A stretch of DNA of 6,738 nt, taken from assembly GCA_023428515.1 (NCBI GenBank), contig JAEYXI010000467.1, positions 1-6,738 on the forward strand. The letters are read 5' to 3'. Origin of the DNA: Pseudomonadota bacterium (GTDB taxonomy: Bacteria; Pseudomonadota; Alphaproteobacteria; Rhizobiales; Rhizobiaceae). The notes beneath the pieces are model-generated. The model did no database searches. It was given only the letters and a program-made list of their open reading frames with translations, and had not been told where the DNA came from. Each line of letters begins with the position of its first letter. Within the stretch, counting starts at the first letter, position 1. Of the stretch, positions 1-4,798 are shown one piece after another. Made by a program: the position numbers and the translations under genes.

Positions 1-96
1 GTGGTCAGCCGCCCTGCGGTGATGGCCTGGATGCGGCGCACCTTCGCGGCGGCCTTCGTGATGCTCGGTGCAAGGCTGGCGCTGACCGAGCGCTAG
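1..96 (+). CDS. LysE/RhtB-family amino-acid exporter, C-terminal fragment
   Basis: Only the last 31 residues and the TAG stop (94-96) are inside the window; the start lies to the left. The visible peptide holds a basic patch (WMRR) followed by a hydrophobic helix (TFAAAFVMLGARLAL). This matches the last transmembrane segment of LysE/RhtB translocators, inner-membrane proteins that export amino acids or homoserine lactone-like solutes. The substrate cannot be deduced from this piece. The stop is only 2 nt before the ATG of the next gene, so the two are probably cotranscribed and perhaps translationally coupled. The family call rests on the C-terminal pattern alone; another polytopic membrane protein is possible. 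Confidence 0.55.
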   Translation: MVSRPAVMAWMRRTFAAAFVMLGARLALTER

Positions 97-98
97 GC

Positions 99-524
99 AT
101 GGCGTCTCAGCAGATGGTCGTGATTTCGACCCGAGGGCAGGGGTTTTACGAGTTCACCAACGAGGCCGTCGCCTTCGTCCGCAGCGCGGATATCGAGATC
201 GGGCTGCTTACCGTCTTCGTCAGGCACACCTCCTGCTCGCTGCTCATCCAGGAGAATGCCGACCCCGACGTGAAGCAGGATCTCCAGGCCTTCTTCCGCC
301 GCCTGGCGCCGCCGGCCGACGATCCCCAGATGCGCTATCTCGTCCATCGCCTGGAGGGCGACGACGACATGCCGGCGCACATCAAGGCGGCGCTGACGGC
401 GACATCGCTATCGATTCCAGTGACCGCCGGCCGGCTGGCGCTCGGCACATGGCAAGGCATCTATCTCTTCGAGCACCGCGACACGCCGCATCGCCGCGAG
501 ATCGTCCTGCATCTCGGCGGGTAG
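99..524 (+). CDS. yjbQ: YjbQ/UPF0047 family protein (TIGR00149)
   Basis: This 141-residue protein has the normal length of the UPF0047/YjbQ family, small soluble proteins annotated as 'secondary thiamine-phosphate synthase' because E. coli YjbQ has weak activity of that kind; the main physiological role is unsettled. The family signatures are all visible. RHTSCSLLIQEN covers residues 42-53 with His43, Glu52 and Asn53, and a second conserved histidine lies in MPAHIKAAL (His94). The C-terminal signature LGTWQGIYLFEHRD (115-128) includes Glu125. These His/Glu positions form the putative metal or active-site cluster in the family. The ATG at 99 follows the exporter stop by 2 nt and has no strong Shine-Dalgarno of its own, which fits translational coupling. 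A palindromic repeat begins almost at the stop codon, so the transcript's 3' end may be structured by it. Confidence 0.9.
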   Translation: MASQQMVVISTRGQGFYEFTNEAVAFVRSADIEIGLLTVFVRHTSCSLLIQENADPDVKQDLQAFFRRLAPPADDPQMRYLVHRLEGDDDMPAHIKAALTATSLSIPVTAGRLALGTWQGIYLFEHRDTPHRREIVLHLGG

Positions 525-525
525 A

Positions 526-569
526 GCAATTCCAGGAAAAGTGGGAACCGGTTTTCCGTCCGGAATTGC
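526..569. repeat. Palindromic intergenic repeat, copy 1 (REP-like)
   Basis: The outer arms GCAATTCC (526-533) and GGAATTGC (562-569) are perfect inverted repeats. An inner stem GGAAAA (535-540) / TTTTCC (552-557) encloses an 11-nt loop, GTGGGAACCGG. The core GAAAAGTG...CGGTTTTC recurs at 4678-4698, defining a two-copy family in this window. The element starts 2 nt after the yjbQ stop. A further short inverted pair, TAGAGC (522-527) and GCTCTA (639-644), suggests a larger degraded element could fill most of the 525-645 gap. Elements with this core are, to my knowledge, common between genes of Mesorhizobium-like bacteria. Confidence 0.8.
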
Positions 570-675
570 GGTAACTCAAGGAGCCGCTCGGCCGAAACGT
601 CGCAATCTCAGGGCTCATCTCGACGTGGACGGCTGAACGCTCTAATTTGAAGGGACAACAAAAGCGGGATGCTCG

Positions 676-975
676 ATGTCATTTCTCAAGCGACTTTTTG
701 GCGGCGGCGGCTCGGACGATGGTGCCGGCAGTGCCGGCAGCGGCAAGCCGGCCAAGGAGATCGAGCACAAGGGCTTCACGATCGCCGCGATGCCCTACAA
801 GAGCGACGGCCAGTACCAGACCTGCGGCGTCGTCACCAAAGAGATCGACGGCGTTCTGAAGGAGCACCGATTCGTGCGCGCCGACCGCTTCGCGAGCCTC
901 GACGATGCGGTCGACGTGTCGCTGCGCAAGGGCCAGCAGATCGTCGACGAGCAGGGTGAGCGCATCTTCAACTGA
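676..975 (+). CDS. HlyU-family small protein (PF10115-like)
   Basis: This 99-residue protein begins with a short basic-hydrophobic segment (MSFLKRLFGGGG) and a Gly/Ser-rich linker to about residue 23. One compact domain follows (about 24-97) with the pattern KGFTIAAMPY, GQYQTCGVVTKEIDG, KEHRFVRADRF and DDAVDVSLRKGQQIVDEQG. This is the pattern of the alphaproteobacterial proteins annotated as HlyU transcriptional activators. I see no helix-turn-helix, so the regulatory role implied by the name is doubtful and the function should be treated as unknown. The ATG at 676 has a weak GCGGGA Shine-Dalgarno-like stretch at 664-669, and family members typically start MSFLK or similar. It is followed 23 nt after the stop by a strong hairpin terminator, so it is probably a monocistronic unit or the end of the exporter-yjbQ transcript. 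Confidence 0.85.
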   Translation: MSFLKRLFGGGGSDDGAGSAGSGKPAKEIEHKGFTIAAMPYKSDGQYQTCGVVTKEIDGVLKEHRFVRADRFASLDDAVDVSLRKGQQIVDEQGERIFN

Positions 976-998
976 AACGCCGCTTGCTCGCGGAATCG

Positions 999-1031
999 AA
1001 AAGGCAGGCGCCGGACCGGCGTCTGCCTTTT
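999..1031. terminator. Strong intrinsic terminator, probably bidirectional
   Basis: The 16-nt arms 999-1014 (AAAAGGCAGGCGCCGG) and 1016-1031 (CCGGCGTCTGCCTTTT) pair at every position, one as a G-U wobble on the plus-strand RNA; in practice the centre opens to a small loop. The stem carries A-runs on the left and T-runs on the right, so the hairpin is followed by a U-tract when read in either direction. It sits between the stop of the HlyU-family gene (975) and the stop of the convergent azoreductase gene (1055), exactly where a shared terminator is expected. Confidence 0.9.
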
Positions 1032-1054
1032 ATCTTTCGGGCTGCTGCCGCTCG

Positions 1055-1696
1055 TCAGGCCGCGGCGGCGATGTCCTGCTTCGGCTGGGCGGCGAGCGCC
1101 TCGATGCGAGCCGTCGCCTTGTCGAGGGCGGCGGCAGTGGCCTCAGGCCCCATGGCGACGCCTTCGACCCGGATGACTTCAACATCGGTCATGCCCATGA
1201 AGCCCAGCACGCCCCGCAGGTACGGGATGGCGTGGTCCATCTGCACCGCCGCGCCTTCGGAATAGATGCCGCCGGAAGCGAGCACGATATAGACCTTCTT
1301 GCCCGTCACGAGACCCTTCGGGCCGTCCGCGCCGTAAGCGAAGCTCCTGCCCGAGCGGGCGATATGATCGATCCAGGACTTCAGCGTCGAGGAAATGTTG
1401 AAGTTGATGAAGCCGGTGGCGAGGATCACCGTGTCGGCGGCGAAGAGCTCGTCGAGGACGGCGTCCGAGACGGCCACGACCTCGGCCTGGCGCTGCGTGC
1501 GCGCCTCGGCCGGCGTGTAGATGCCGGTGGAATAATCGGGGTCGATATGCGGCAGCGGATCGGCGACGAGGTCCCTGACGACGAGCGTGGAACCGGGGCT
1601 GGATTCGCGCAGCTTGGCCGCGAGTTCGGTGGCGACGCGGGTCGAGTGCGAAGCCGCGCCGCGCGGGCTGGAGGTGACGAGGAGGATCGAGGACAT
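1055..1696 (-). CDS. azoR: FMN-dependent NADH-azoreductase
   Basis: This 213-residue flavodoxin-like quinone/azo-compound reductase transfers electrons from NADH through FMN in a two-electron mechanism in the cytoplasm and is usually thought to protect against quinone stress. The N-terminal FMN phosphate loop SSPRG...SHS lies at residues 9-18. The FMN-ring motif is FINFNISSTLKSWID (96-110), the counterpart of MYNFNISTQLKNYFD in E. coli AzoR. GPKGLVTGKK (125-134) and the C-terminal LGFMGMTDV...EG..MGPE also match. The SRGG loop of the E. coli protein reads ASGG here (140-143). It is about 12 residues longer than E. coli AzoR because of an Ala-rich tail. The start is supported by GGAG (minus strand, 1705-1708) 8 nt upstream. 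The gene is divergent from a LysR-type regulator, its likely controller, and ends facing the bidirectional terminator. Confidence 0.93.
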   Translation of the reverse strand: MSSILLVTSSPRGAASHSTRVATELAAKLRESSPGSTLVVRDLVADPLPHIDPDYSTGIYTPAEARTQRQAEVVAVSDAVLDELFAADTVILATGFINFNISSTLKSWIDHIARSGRSFAYGADGPKGLVTGKKVYIVLASGGIYSEGAAVQMDHAIPYLRGVLGFMGMTDVEVIRVEGVAMGPEATAAALDKATARIEALAAQPKQDIAAAA

Positions 1697-1767
1697 TGGA
1701 GTGACTCCGTGGAGCTGGTTGATTGGTCACCGGCAATGTGGGTATTTCGTCCCATCGGGAAAACTGG

Positions 1768-1773
1768 TATATT
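1768..1773 (+). promoter_or_regulatory. Candidate -10 element for the LysR-type gene
   Basis: TATATT matches the sigma-70 -10 consensus at five of six positions and lies 28 nt before the chosen ATG. The -35 position at 17-bp spacing (TTTCGT, 1745-1750) is poor, so the promoter may be weak. An inverted repeat begins 4 nt downstream, a position where bound regulator could block this promoter. Confidence 0.3.
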
Positions 1774-1776
1774 TTC

Positions 1777-1802
1777 TATCCAATAAATCTGGAAATTGGA
1801 TA
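1777..1802. promoter_or_regulatory. Inverted repeat, candidate LysR-type operator
   Basis: Perfect 8-bp arms TATCCAAT (1777-1784) and ATTGGATA (1795-1802) are separated by 10 bp in the azoR/lysR divergent region, and the right arm runs into the ATG of the regulator. A partial third half-site (TGGTATA, 1766-1772) and an ATTG...CAAT pair (1722-1737) are nearby. LysR-type regulators commonly bind interrupted dyads in such regions and repress their own gene. The exact binding site is inferred. Confidence 0.5.
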
Positions 1803-2743
1803 TGTCGCAGCCAAACCCCACACTCGATCAACTGCAGGTTCTGGTGGCCGTGGCCGATACGGGCAGCTTCTCGGCCGCCGCGCGCAAGCTCAACCGCGCC
1901 CAGTCGGTGATCAGCTACGCCATCGCGAATCTGGAGGCGCAGCTCGGCCTGAAGCTGTTTGAGCGCGAGGGCACGCGGGAGCCGACGCTGACCACCGAGG
2001 GCAGGGCGATCCTCTCCGACGCCCGGCGCATGGCCGATGTGCTGAGCGACATCCGCGCCCGCGCCAAGGGGCTCATGCAGGGACTGGAGGCCGAACTGAC
2101 GATCGCGGTCGATGTGACGACGCCGACGCCCGCCCTGGCCCAGGTGCTCGCCGCTTTCGAGAAGGAATTCCCGACCGTCGCGCTAAGGCTGAATGTCGGC
2201 GCGCTCGGCGTCATCTGGGATCAGTTGCTGACGCAGAAATCCGACGTGAGTTTCGGCGGCCAGCCGCTGGCGCTCAACGAGGCGCTGGTCGCGGAGCGTA
2301 TCGGGGACGCTTCGATGACGCCGGTTGCTGCTCCCAGCCATCCGCTTTCGACCTACAAGGGCAGGGTGCCGCTTTCAGTGGTGCGCCAGCACATCCAGCT
2401 TGTCGTCTCCGACATCTCGAAGATGACCGAGGGCAAGGATTTCGGCGTCTTCGCCTATCGCACCTGGCGCATGAGCGACACCGCGACCAAGCGCGATCTG
2501 ATCCTGTCCGGCCTCGGCTGGGGCGGCCTGCCCACCTGGATGATCCTTGAGGACATTGTCGCGGGACGGCTCACCGTGCTTGATCTCGAGCCCTATCCGG
2601 AAAGGCCTTATCTGCTGCACGCCTTCTACCGGGCCGACTCGCCTCCGGGACCCGCCGCCCGCTGGCTGATCGAGCGCTTCAAGCAGGAACTGCCGAAGGT
2701 CTGCGCCACCCTGCCGAGCAGGCTTCGGCGCAGCCGGGCCTGA
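1802..2743 (+). CDS. LysR-family transcriptional regulator
   Basis: This 313-residue protein is a typical LysR length. The winged helix-turn-helix occupies about residues 8-66 (LDQLQVLVAVADTGSFSAAA, then a recognition helix around RAQSVISYAIANLE and GLKLFEREG). A long linker helix rich in Arg follows, then a periplasmic-binding-like effector domain from about residue 97. I chose ATG 1802 over the in-frame TTG at 1796. The ATG gives the usual short N-terminus (MSQPNPTLDQLQ), and GGAAA at 1791-1795 acts as a modest Shine-Dalgarno. It is divergent from the azoreductase gene and most likely controls that gene and itself through the intergenic inverted repeat. The inducer is unknown; quinones or other electrophiles are reasonable guesses given the target. 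Its stop is 10 nt from the stop of the convergent TetR gene, with no obvious intrinsic terminator between. Confidence 0.92.
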   Translation: MSQPNPTLDQLQVLVAVADTGSFSAAARKLNRAQSVISYAIANLEAQLGLKLFEREGTREPTLTTEGRAILSDARRMADVLSDIRARAKGLMQGLEAELTIAVDVTTPTPALAQVLAAFEKEFPTVALRLNVGALGVIWDQLLTQKSDVSFGGQPLALNEALVAERIGDASMTPVAAPSHPLSTYKGRVPLSVVRQHIQLVVSDISKMTEGKDFGVFAYRTWRMSDTATKRDLILSGLGWGGLPTWMILEDIVAGRLTVLDLEPYPERPYLLHAFYRADSPPGPAARWLIERFKQELPKVCATLPSRLRRSRA

Positions 2744-2753
2744 CAGCCGCGCG

Positions 2754-3374
2754 TCATTTGGAAGGGCCGGATCCCGACAGCCCTTCGATCAGGGCCGTGA
2801 TCGTCTTCCGGTAATCGCCGGCCGGCGCGCCGGTCTCGATGGCGAGTGCGGCGCGGTCATAGGCTGCGCCAAGCAGTTCGGTCAGCGGGTCGATCGGCAA
2901 CGTCCTCATCGTGCCGGACGCCATCATCGCCAGCAGTGCCTCGCGCAGCGTGCGGTTGCCGTGGCGGCTGTCGATCTCGTCAAGCAGGGCGCGTCCGAGC
3001 ACCGCCGGCCCGTCAAGCAGCAGCAGCCGGGTGCGGCCGGGTGCGCGCATCGCCGCGAAATAGGCGTCCGAGCCGGCCTCCAGCGCCTCGCTGGGTGATG
3101 GGTCGCCTGATCCGTCAACTCGCCCGAACCCCTTCTCGATCTCCGTCGCTACGTCTTCCGCCTCCTGTTCGACCACCGCCTGGAACAGCGCCTGCTTGTC
3201 GGCGAAGTGGTGATAGAGCGCGCCGCGCGTAACGCCCGCCGCCGCCACGATCTCCGGCGTGCTCGTCTCCGCATAGGATTTTTCGGTGAACAGTGTTCGT
3301 GCCGCGGTGATCAGGTCACGACGCGTGGCTTCCGTCCGGTCGCGGTTGGATCGTCGTGCTTTTACTTCTTGCAT
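2754..3374 (-). CDS. TetR/AcrR-family transcriptional repressor
   Basis: This 206-residue protein has a TetR-type N-terminal DNA-binding domain: TRRDLITAARTLFTEKSY (18-34), then the helix-turn-helix TPEIVAAAGVTRGALYHHFADKQALFQAV (39-67), which is close to family consensus. The remaining, mostly helical part (about 75-200) is the ligand and dimerisation domain and does not identify the ligand. I place the start at 3374 (MQEVKARR) rather than the in-frame upstream ATG at 3407. The shorter form gives a normal N-terminus, and the longer form would translate through the operator. The only Shine-Dalgarno-like sequence (ACAGG, minus strand) then lies inside operator 1 with about 8 nt spacing. The gene is divergent from a VOC protein gene across a tandem operator, so negative autoregulation and repression of that neighbour are very likely. 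Confidence 0.93.
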   Translation of the reverse strand: MQEVKARRSNRDRTEATRRDLITAARTLFTEKSYAETSTPEIVAAAGVTRGALYHHFADKQALFQAVVEQEAEDVATEIEKGFGRVDGSGDPSPSEALEAGSDAYFAAMRAPGRTRLLLLDGPAVLGRALLDEIDSRHGNRTLREALLAMMASGTMRTLPIDPLTELLGAAYDRAALAIETGAPAGDYRKTITALIEGLSGSGPSK

Positions 3375-3396
3375 ACATACAGCCTGTATGTTAATT
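3369..3396 (+). promoter_or_regulatory. Candidate promoter for the VOC gene
   Basis: TTGCAT (3369-3374) resembles a -35 and TTAATT (3391-3396) is an A/T-rich -10-like hexamer at 16-bp spacing. Operator 1 fills the spacer, the classic position for TetR-type repression. Both hexamers are imperfect, so this is a placement by context. Confidence 0.35.
3375..3391. promoter_or_regulatory. TetR operator 1 (perfect 17-bp palindrome)
   Basis: ACATACAGCCTGTATGT is an 8-1-8 perfect palindrome abutting the start codon of the TetR gene. ACATACA...TGTATGT dyads are known as binding sites of several TetR/AcrR-family repressors. It recurs 29 bp further on as operator 2, differing at two central positions. 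Confidence 0.85.
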
Positions 3397-3403
3397 GAAA
3401 GAT

Positions 3404-3420
3404 ACATACAGATTGTATGT
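3404..3420. promoter_or_regulatory. TetR operator 2 (17-bp palindrome)
   Basis: ACATACAGATTGTATGT has the same 17-bp frame as operator 1, with 15 of 17 bases identical and one mismatch between the arms. It ends 23 nt before the ATG of the VOC gene and so would lie near its transcription start or 5' leader. Centre-to-centre distance to operator 1 is 29 bp. Confidence 0.83.
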
Positions 3421-3443
3421 TAAGCCAGAGAGGAAGAAAAGCC

Positions 3444-3872
3444 ATGAAGACAACGAGCTATTACCCGGTGCTGATGGTCGACGAGGTCGCCCCGATCGCT
3501 GATTTCTACGTCGAGCATTTCGGCTTCAAGCCGCTCTTCGAGAGCGACTGGTATGTGCATCTGCAGGCGGCCGACGACGAGAACGTCAACCTCGCGATCC
3601 TGCAGGGCGAGCACGAGACCATTCCCGTGGAGGGCAGGGGCCGCCGCGCCAGCGGCGTGCTGATCAACTTCGAGGTCGAGGATCCCGACGCACTCTATAA
3701 GCGCGTGCAGGCGGCAGGGCTGCCGATCCTGCGCACGTTGCGCGATGAGCCCTTCGGCCAGCGCCATTTCATCACCGCCGATCCCAACGGCGTCATGATC
3801 GACGTGATCAAGCCGATCCCGCCAAGTGAGGAGTTCCTGGCGCAGTTCGCTCCCGAGGCTGTCGGCAGGTAA
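3444..3872 (+). CDS. VOC (glyoxalase/bleomycin-resistance fold) protein
   Basis: This 142-residue single-chain VOC protein is built of two beta-alpha-beta-beta-beta modules: about 5-60 ([36 protein letters not shown]) and about 70-125 ([19 protein letters not shown], then [19 protein letters not shown]). Family members include glyoxalase I, dioxygenases and antibiotic-binding proteins. Here the first beta strand lacks the usual metal-binding His and the last ligand position is Asp120 rather than Glu. His108 is present, so a standard metal site is not assured and the substrate is unknown. I chose ATG 3444 because GAGGA (3430-3434) lies 9 nt before it; the ATG at 3417 would start inside operator 2. 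It is controlled, by inference, by the divergent TetR repressor, suggesting induction by a small toxic compound. Its stop is 1 nt from that of the convergent SRPBCC gene. Confidence 0.9.
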   Translation: MKTTSYYPVLMVDEVAPIADFYVEHFGFKPLFESDWYVHLQAADDENVNLAILQGEHETIPVEGRGRRASGVLINFEVEDPDALYKRVQAAGLPILRTLRDEPFGQRHFITADPNGVMIDVIKPIPPSEEFLAQFAPEAVGR

Positions 3873-3873
3873 C

Positions 3874-4638
3874 CTACTGTGGCGGCTGCTCCGGTGTGGC
3901 CGGCTCCGAGGGCGCGGGCTCCGGTGCGGGCTGCTCGGGCGCAGTCTGGTCAGGCGCCGGCTGCTCAGGCGTCGCTGGCGCTGGCTCGGCCGGTGCAGTC
4001 TGCCCGGATTCAGGCGCTGGTTGCGCCGGCGTGGCCGGCTCGGGCTCTGCTGGAGCGACCGCGGGCGGCTCAGGCGCTGGTTGCGCCGGTGTAGCCGGCT
4101 CAGGCGCAGGTCTCTCCGCAACGTCCTTGAGCTTGGCGAGGCCTTCCTCGTAGTCGTTGCCGATCCAGCGGTCGAACATCAGGCCGAACCATTTTGCCGG
4201 GATGCCCTCGAGGTCGGACTGGAAGACCCAGGTGACCCTCGTGCCGCTGGTCGAAGGCACCAGTTCGAAACTCGAGATCGGCTTGCCGCGAATCCCGAAG
4301 TCGAGTTGCGTTTCGACGAAGGTCGGCGGTTCGTGCCTGATGATCGTCTGCGAGCCGCTGCCGACATCGGGATTCTCGGACGCCCAGTTCATCTTCTGGC
4401 CGACGCCGCTCTCCGGTCCTTCGAACGTGTAGGTGATGTTGGGATCGAGGTCGGCCCAGGGCGAGAACTCGTTGAAATGCCTGAGGTCTCCGACGATGGC
4501 GAAGACCCTGTCAGGCGGCGCGGCGATCTCGATCGACCGGGTCACCACGGCTTGGGCGGGAAGCAGGAAGGAGCCGCCCACGATGATGAGCGCAATAGCG
4601 GCGATCAGGTAGAAAAGCCATTTCAGGACGGTCAGCAT
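3874..4638 (-). CDS. Membrane-anchored SRPBCC-fold protein with Pro/Ala/Glu-rich tail
   Basis: This 254-residue protein has three parts. Residues 7-28 form one hydrophobic segment (WLFYLIAAIALIIVGGSFLL) after a single Lys, so it is a signal anchor with the rest probably periplasmic. Residues about 30-175 form an SRPBCC/polyketide-cyclase-like domain: VTRSIEIAAPPDRVFAIVGD opens it, with FNEFSPWADLDPN, GTRVTWVFQSD and a C-terminal helix GNDYEEGLAKLKDVAE. Residues 177-254 are a low-complexity tail of PAPE/PATPAQ/EQPAPE units, probably extended and disordered. SRPBCC domains bind hydrophobic ligands; no ligand can be named. The start is secured by AGGAGG (minus strand, 4645-4650) 6 nt upstream of the ATG, even though the frame stays open further upstream. 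It lies downstream of the LOG gene on the same strand, 160 nt away with a palindromic repeat between, so cotranscription is uncertain. Confidence 0.85.
   Translation of the reverse strand: MLTVLKWLFYLIAAIALIIVGGSFLLPAQAVVTRSIEIAAPPDRVFAIVGDLRHFNEFSPWADLDPNITYTFEGPESGVGQKMNWASENPDVGSGSQTIIRHEPPTFVETQLDFGIRGKPISSFELVPSTSGTRVTWVFQSDLEGIPAKWFGLMFDRWIGNDYEEGLAKLKDVAERPAPEPATPAQPAPEPPAVAPAEPEPATPAQPAPESGQTAPAEPAPATPEQPAPDQTAPEQPAPEPAPSEPATPEQPPQ
4010..4101. repeat. In-frame 60-bp period direct repeat in SRPBCC tail
   Basis: The 32-nt blocks 4010-4041 and 4070-4101 are identical at 30 of 32 positions and begin exactly 60 bp apart. They encode the repeated peptide EPATPAQPAPE at residues 180-190 and 200-210. 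The preserved frame and near-identical DNA point to a fairly recent in-frame duplication within the tail. Confidence 0.8.
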
Positions 4639-4644
4639 GCTGCT

Positions 4645-4650
4645 CCTCCT
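4645..4650 (-). promoter_or_regulatory. Strong Shine-Dalgarno of the SRPBCC gene
   Basis: AGGAGG read on the minus strand, 6 nt before the ATG at 4638. It decides the start, because the frame is open for about 255 nt further upstream, through the palindromic repeat. Confidence 0.85.
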
Positions 4651-4665
4651 CGGCTGGGCTGCCCC

Positions 4666-4714
4666 GAGCATCGGACCGAAAAGTGTGTAGCGGTTTTCGG
4701 TCGATCCGATGCTC
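4666..4714. repeat. Palindromic intergenic repeat, copy 2 (REP-like)
   Basis: The outer arms GAGCATCGGA (4666-4675) and TCCGATGCTC (4705-4714) are perfect 10-bp inverted repeats. An inner stem CCGAAAA (4676-4682) / TTTTCGG (4694-4700) encloses the 11-nt loop GTGTGTAGCGG. It shares the GAAAAGTG...CGGTTTTC core with copy 1 at 526-569, but the stems differ in sequence while remaining paired. It lies between the LOG and SRPBCC genes, upstream of the SRPBCC Shine-Dalgarno, and could shape the 5' leader of that mRNA or a processing site. The remaining gap at 4715-4798 shows no convincing feature. Confidence 0.85.
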
Positions 4715-4798
4715 AAACAAAGAAACAGCCGCCTTGCGAGGATTGCCGCCCCTTTCCCTAAGGTCAAGCCGTGGCTGTGGACGACGGCCGCCGGCAGC

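Noticed and set aside
905..1786. Plus-strand open frame (293 codons) opposite azoR
   Set aside because: It crosses the intrinsic terminator and mirrors azoR; no recognisable domain.
2761..2786. GAAGGGC / GCCCTTC hairpin at the lysR-tetR convergent end
   Set aside because: The arms are perfect but lie inside the tetR coding end and are followed by no T-tract in either direction; not supportable as a terminator.
3900..4120. Repeated short DNA units resembling a repeat array
   Set aside because: They are in-frame codon-level repeats of a proline-rich protein tail. There are no unique spacers of constant size, so this is not a CRISPR array.
3826..4761. Long plus-strand open frame (311 codons) across the SRPBCC region
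   Set aside because: It is Arg/Leu-rich and low-complexity and overlaps the VOC end. It reads opposite the convincing SRPBCC frame, which has a strong Shine-Dalgarno.
4750..4773. MerR-like promoter (minus strand CTTGACCTT...AAGG)
   Set aside because: The short dyad is weak, and no -10 hexamer is found at the 19-20 bp spacing that such promoters use.
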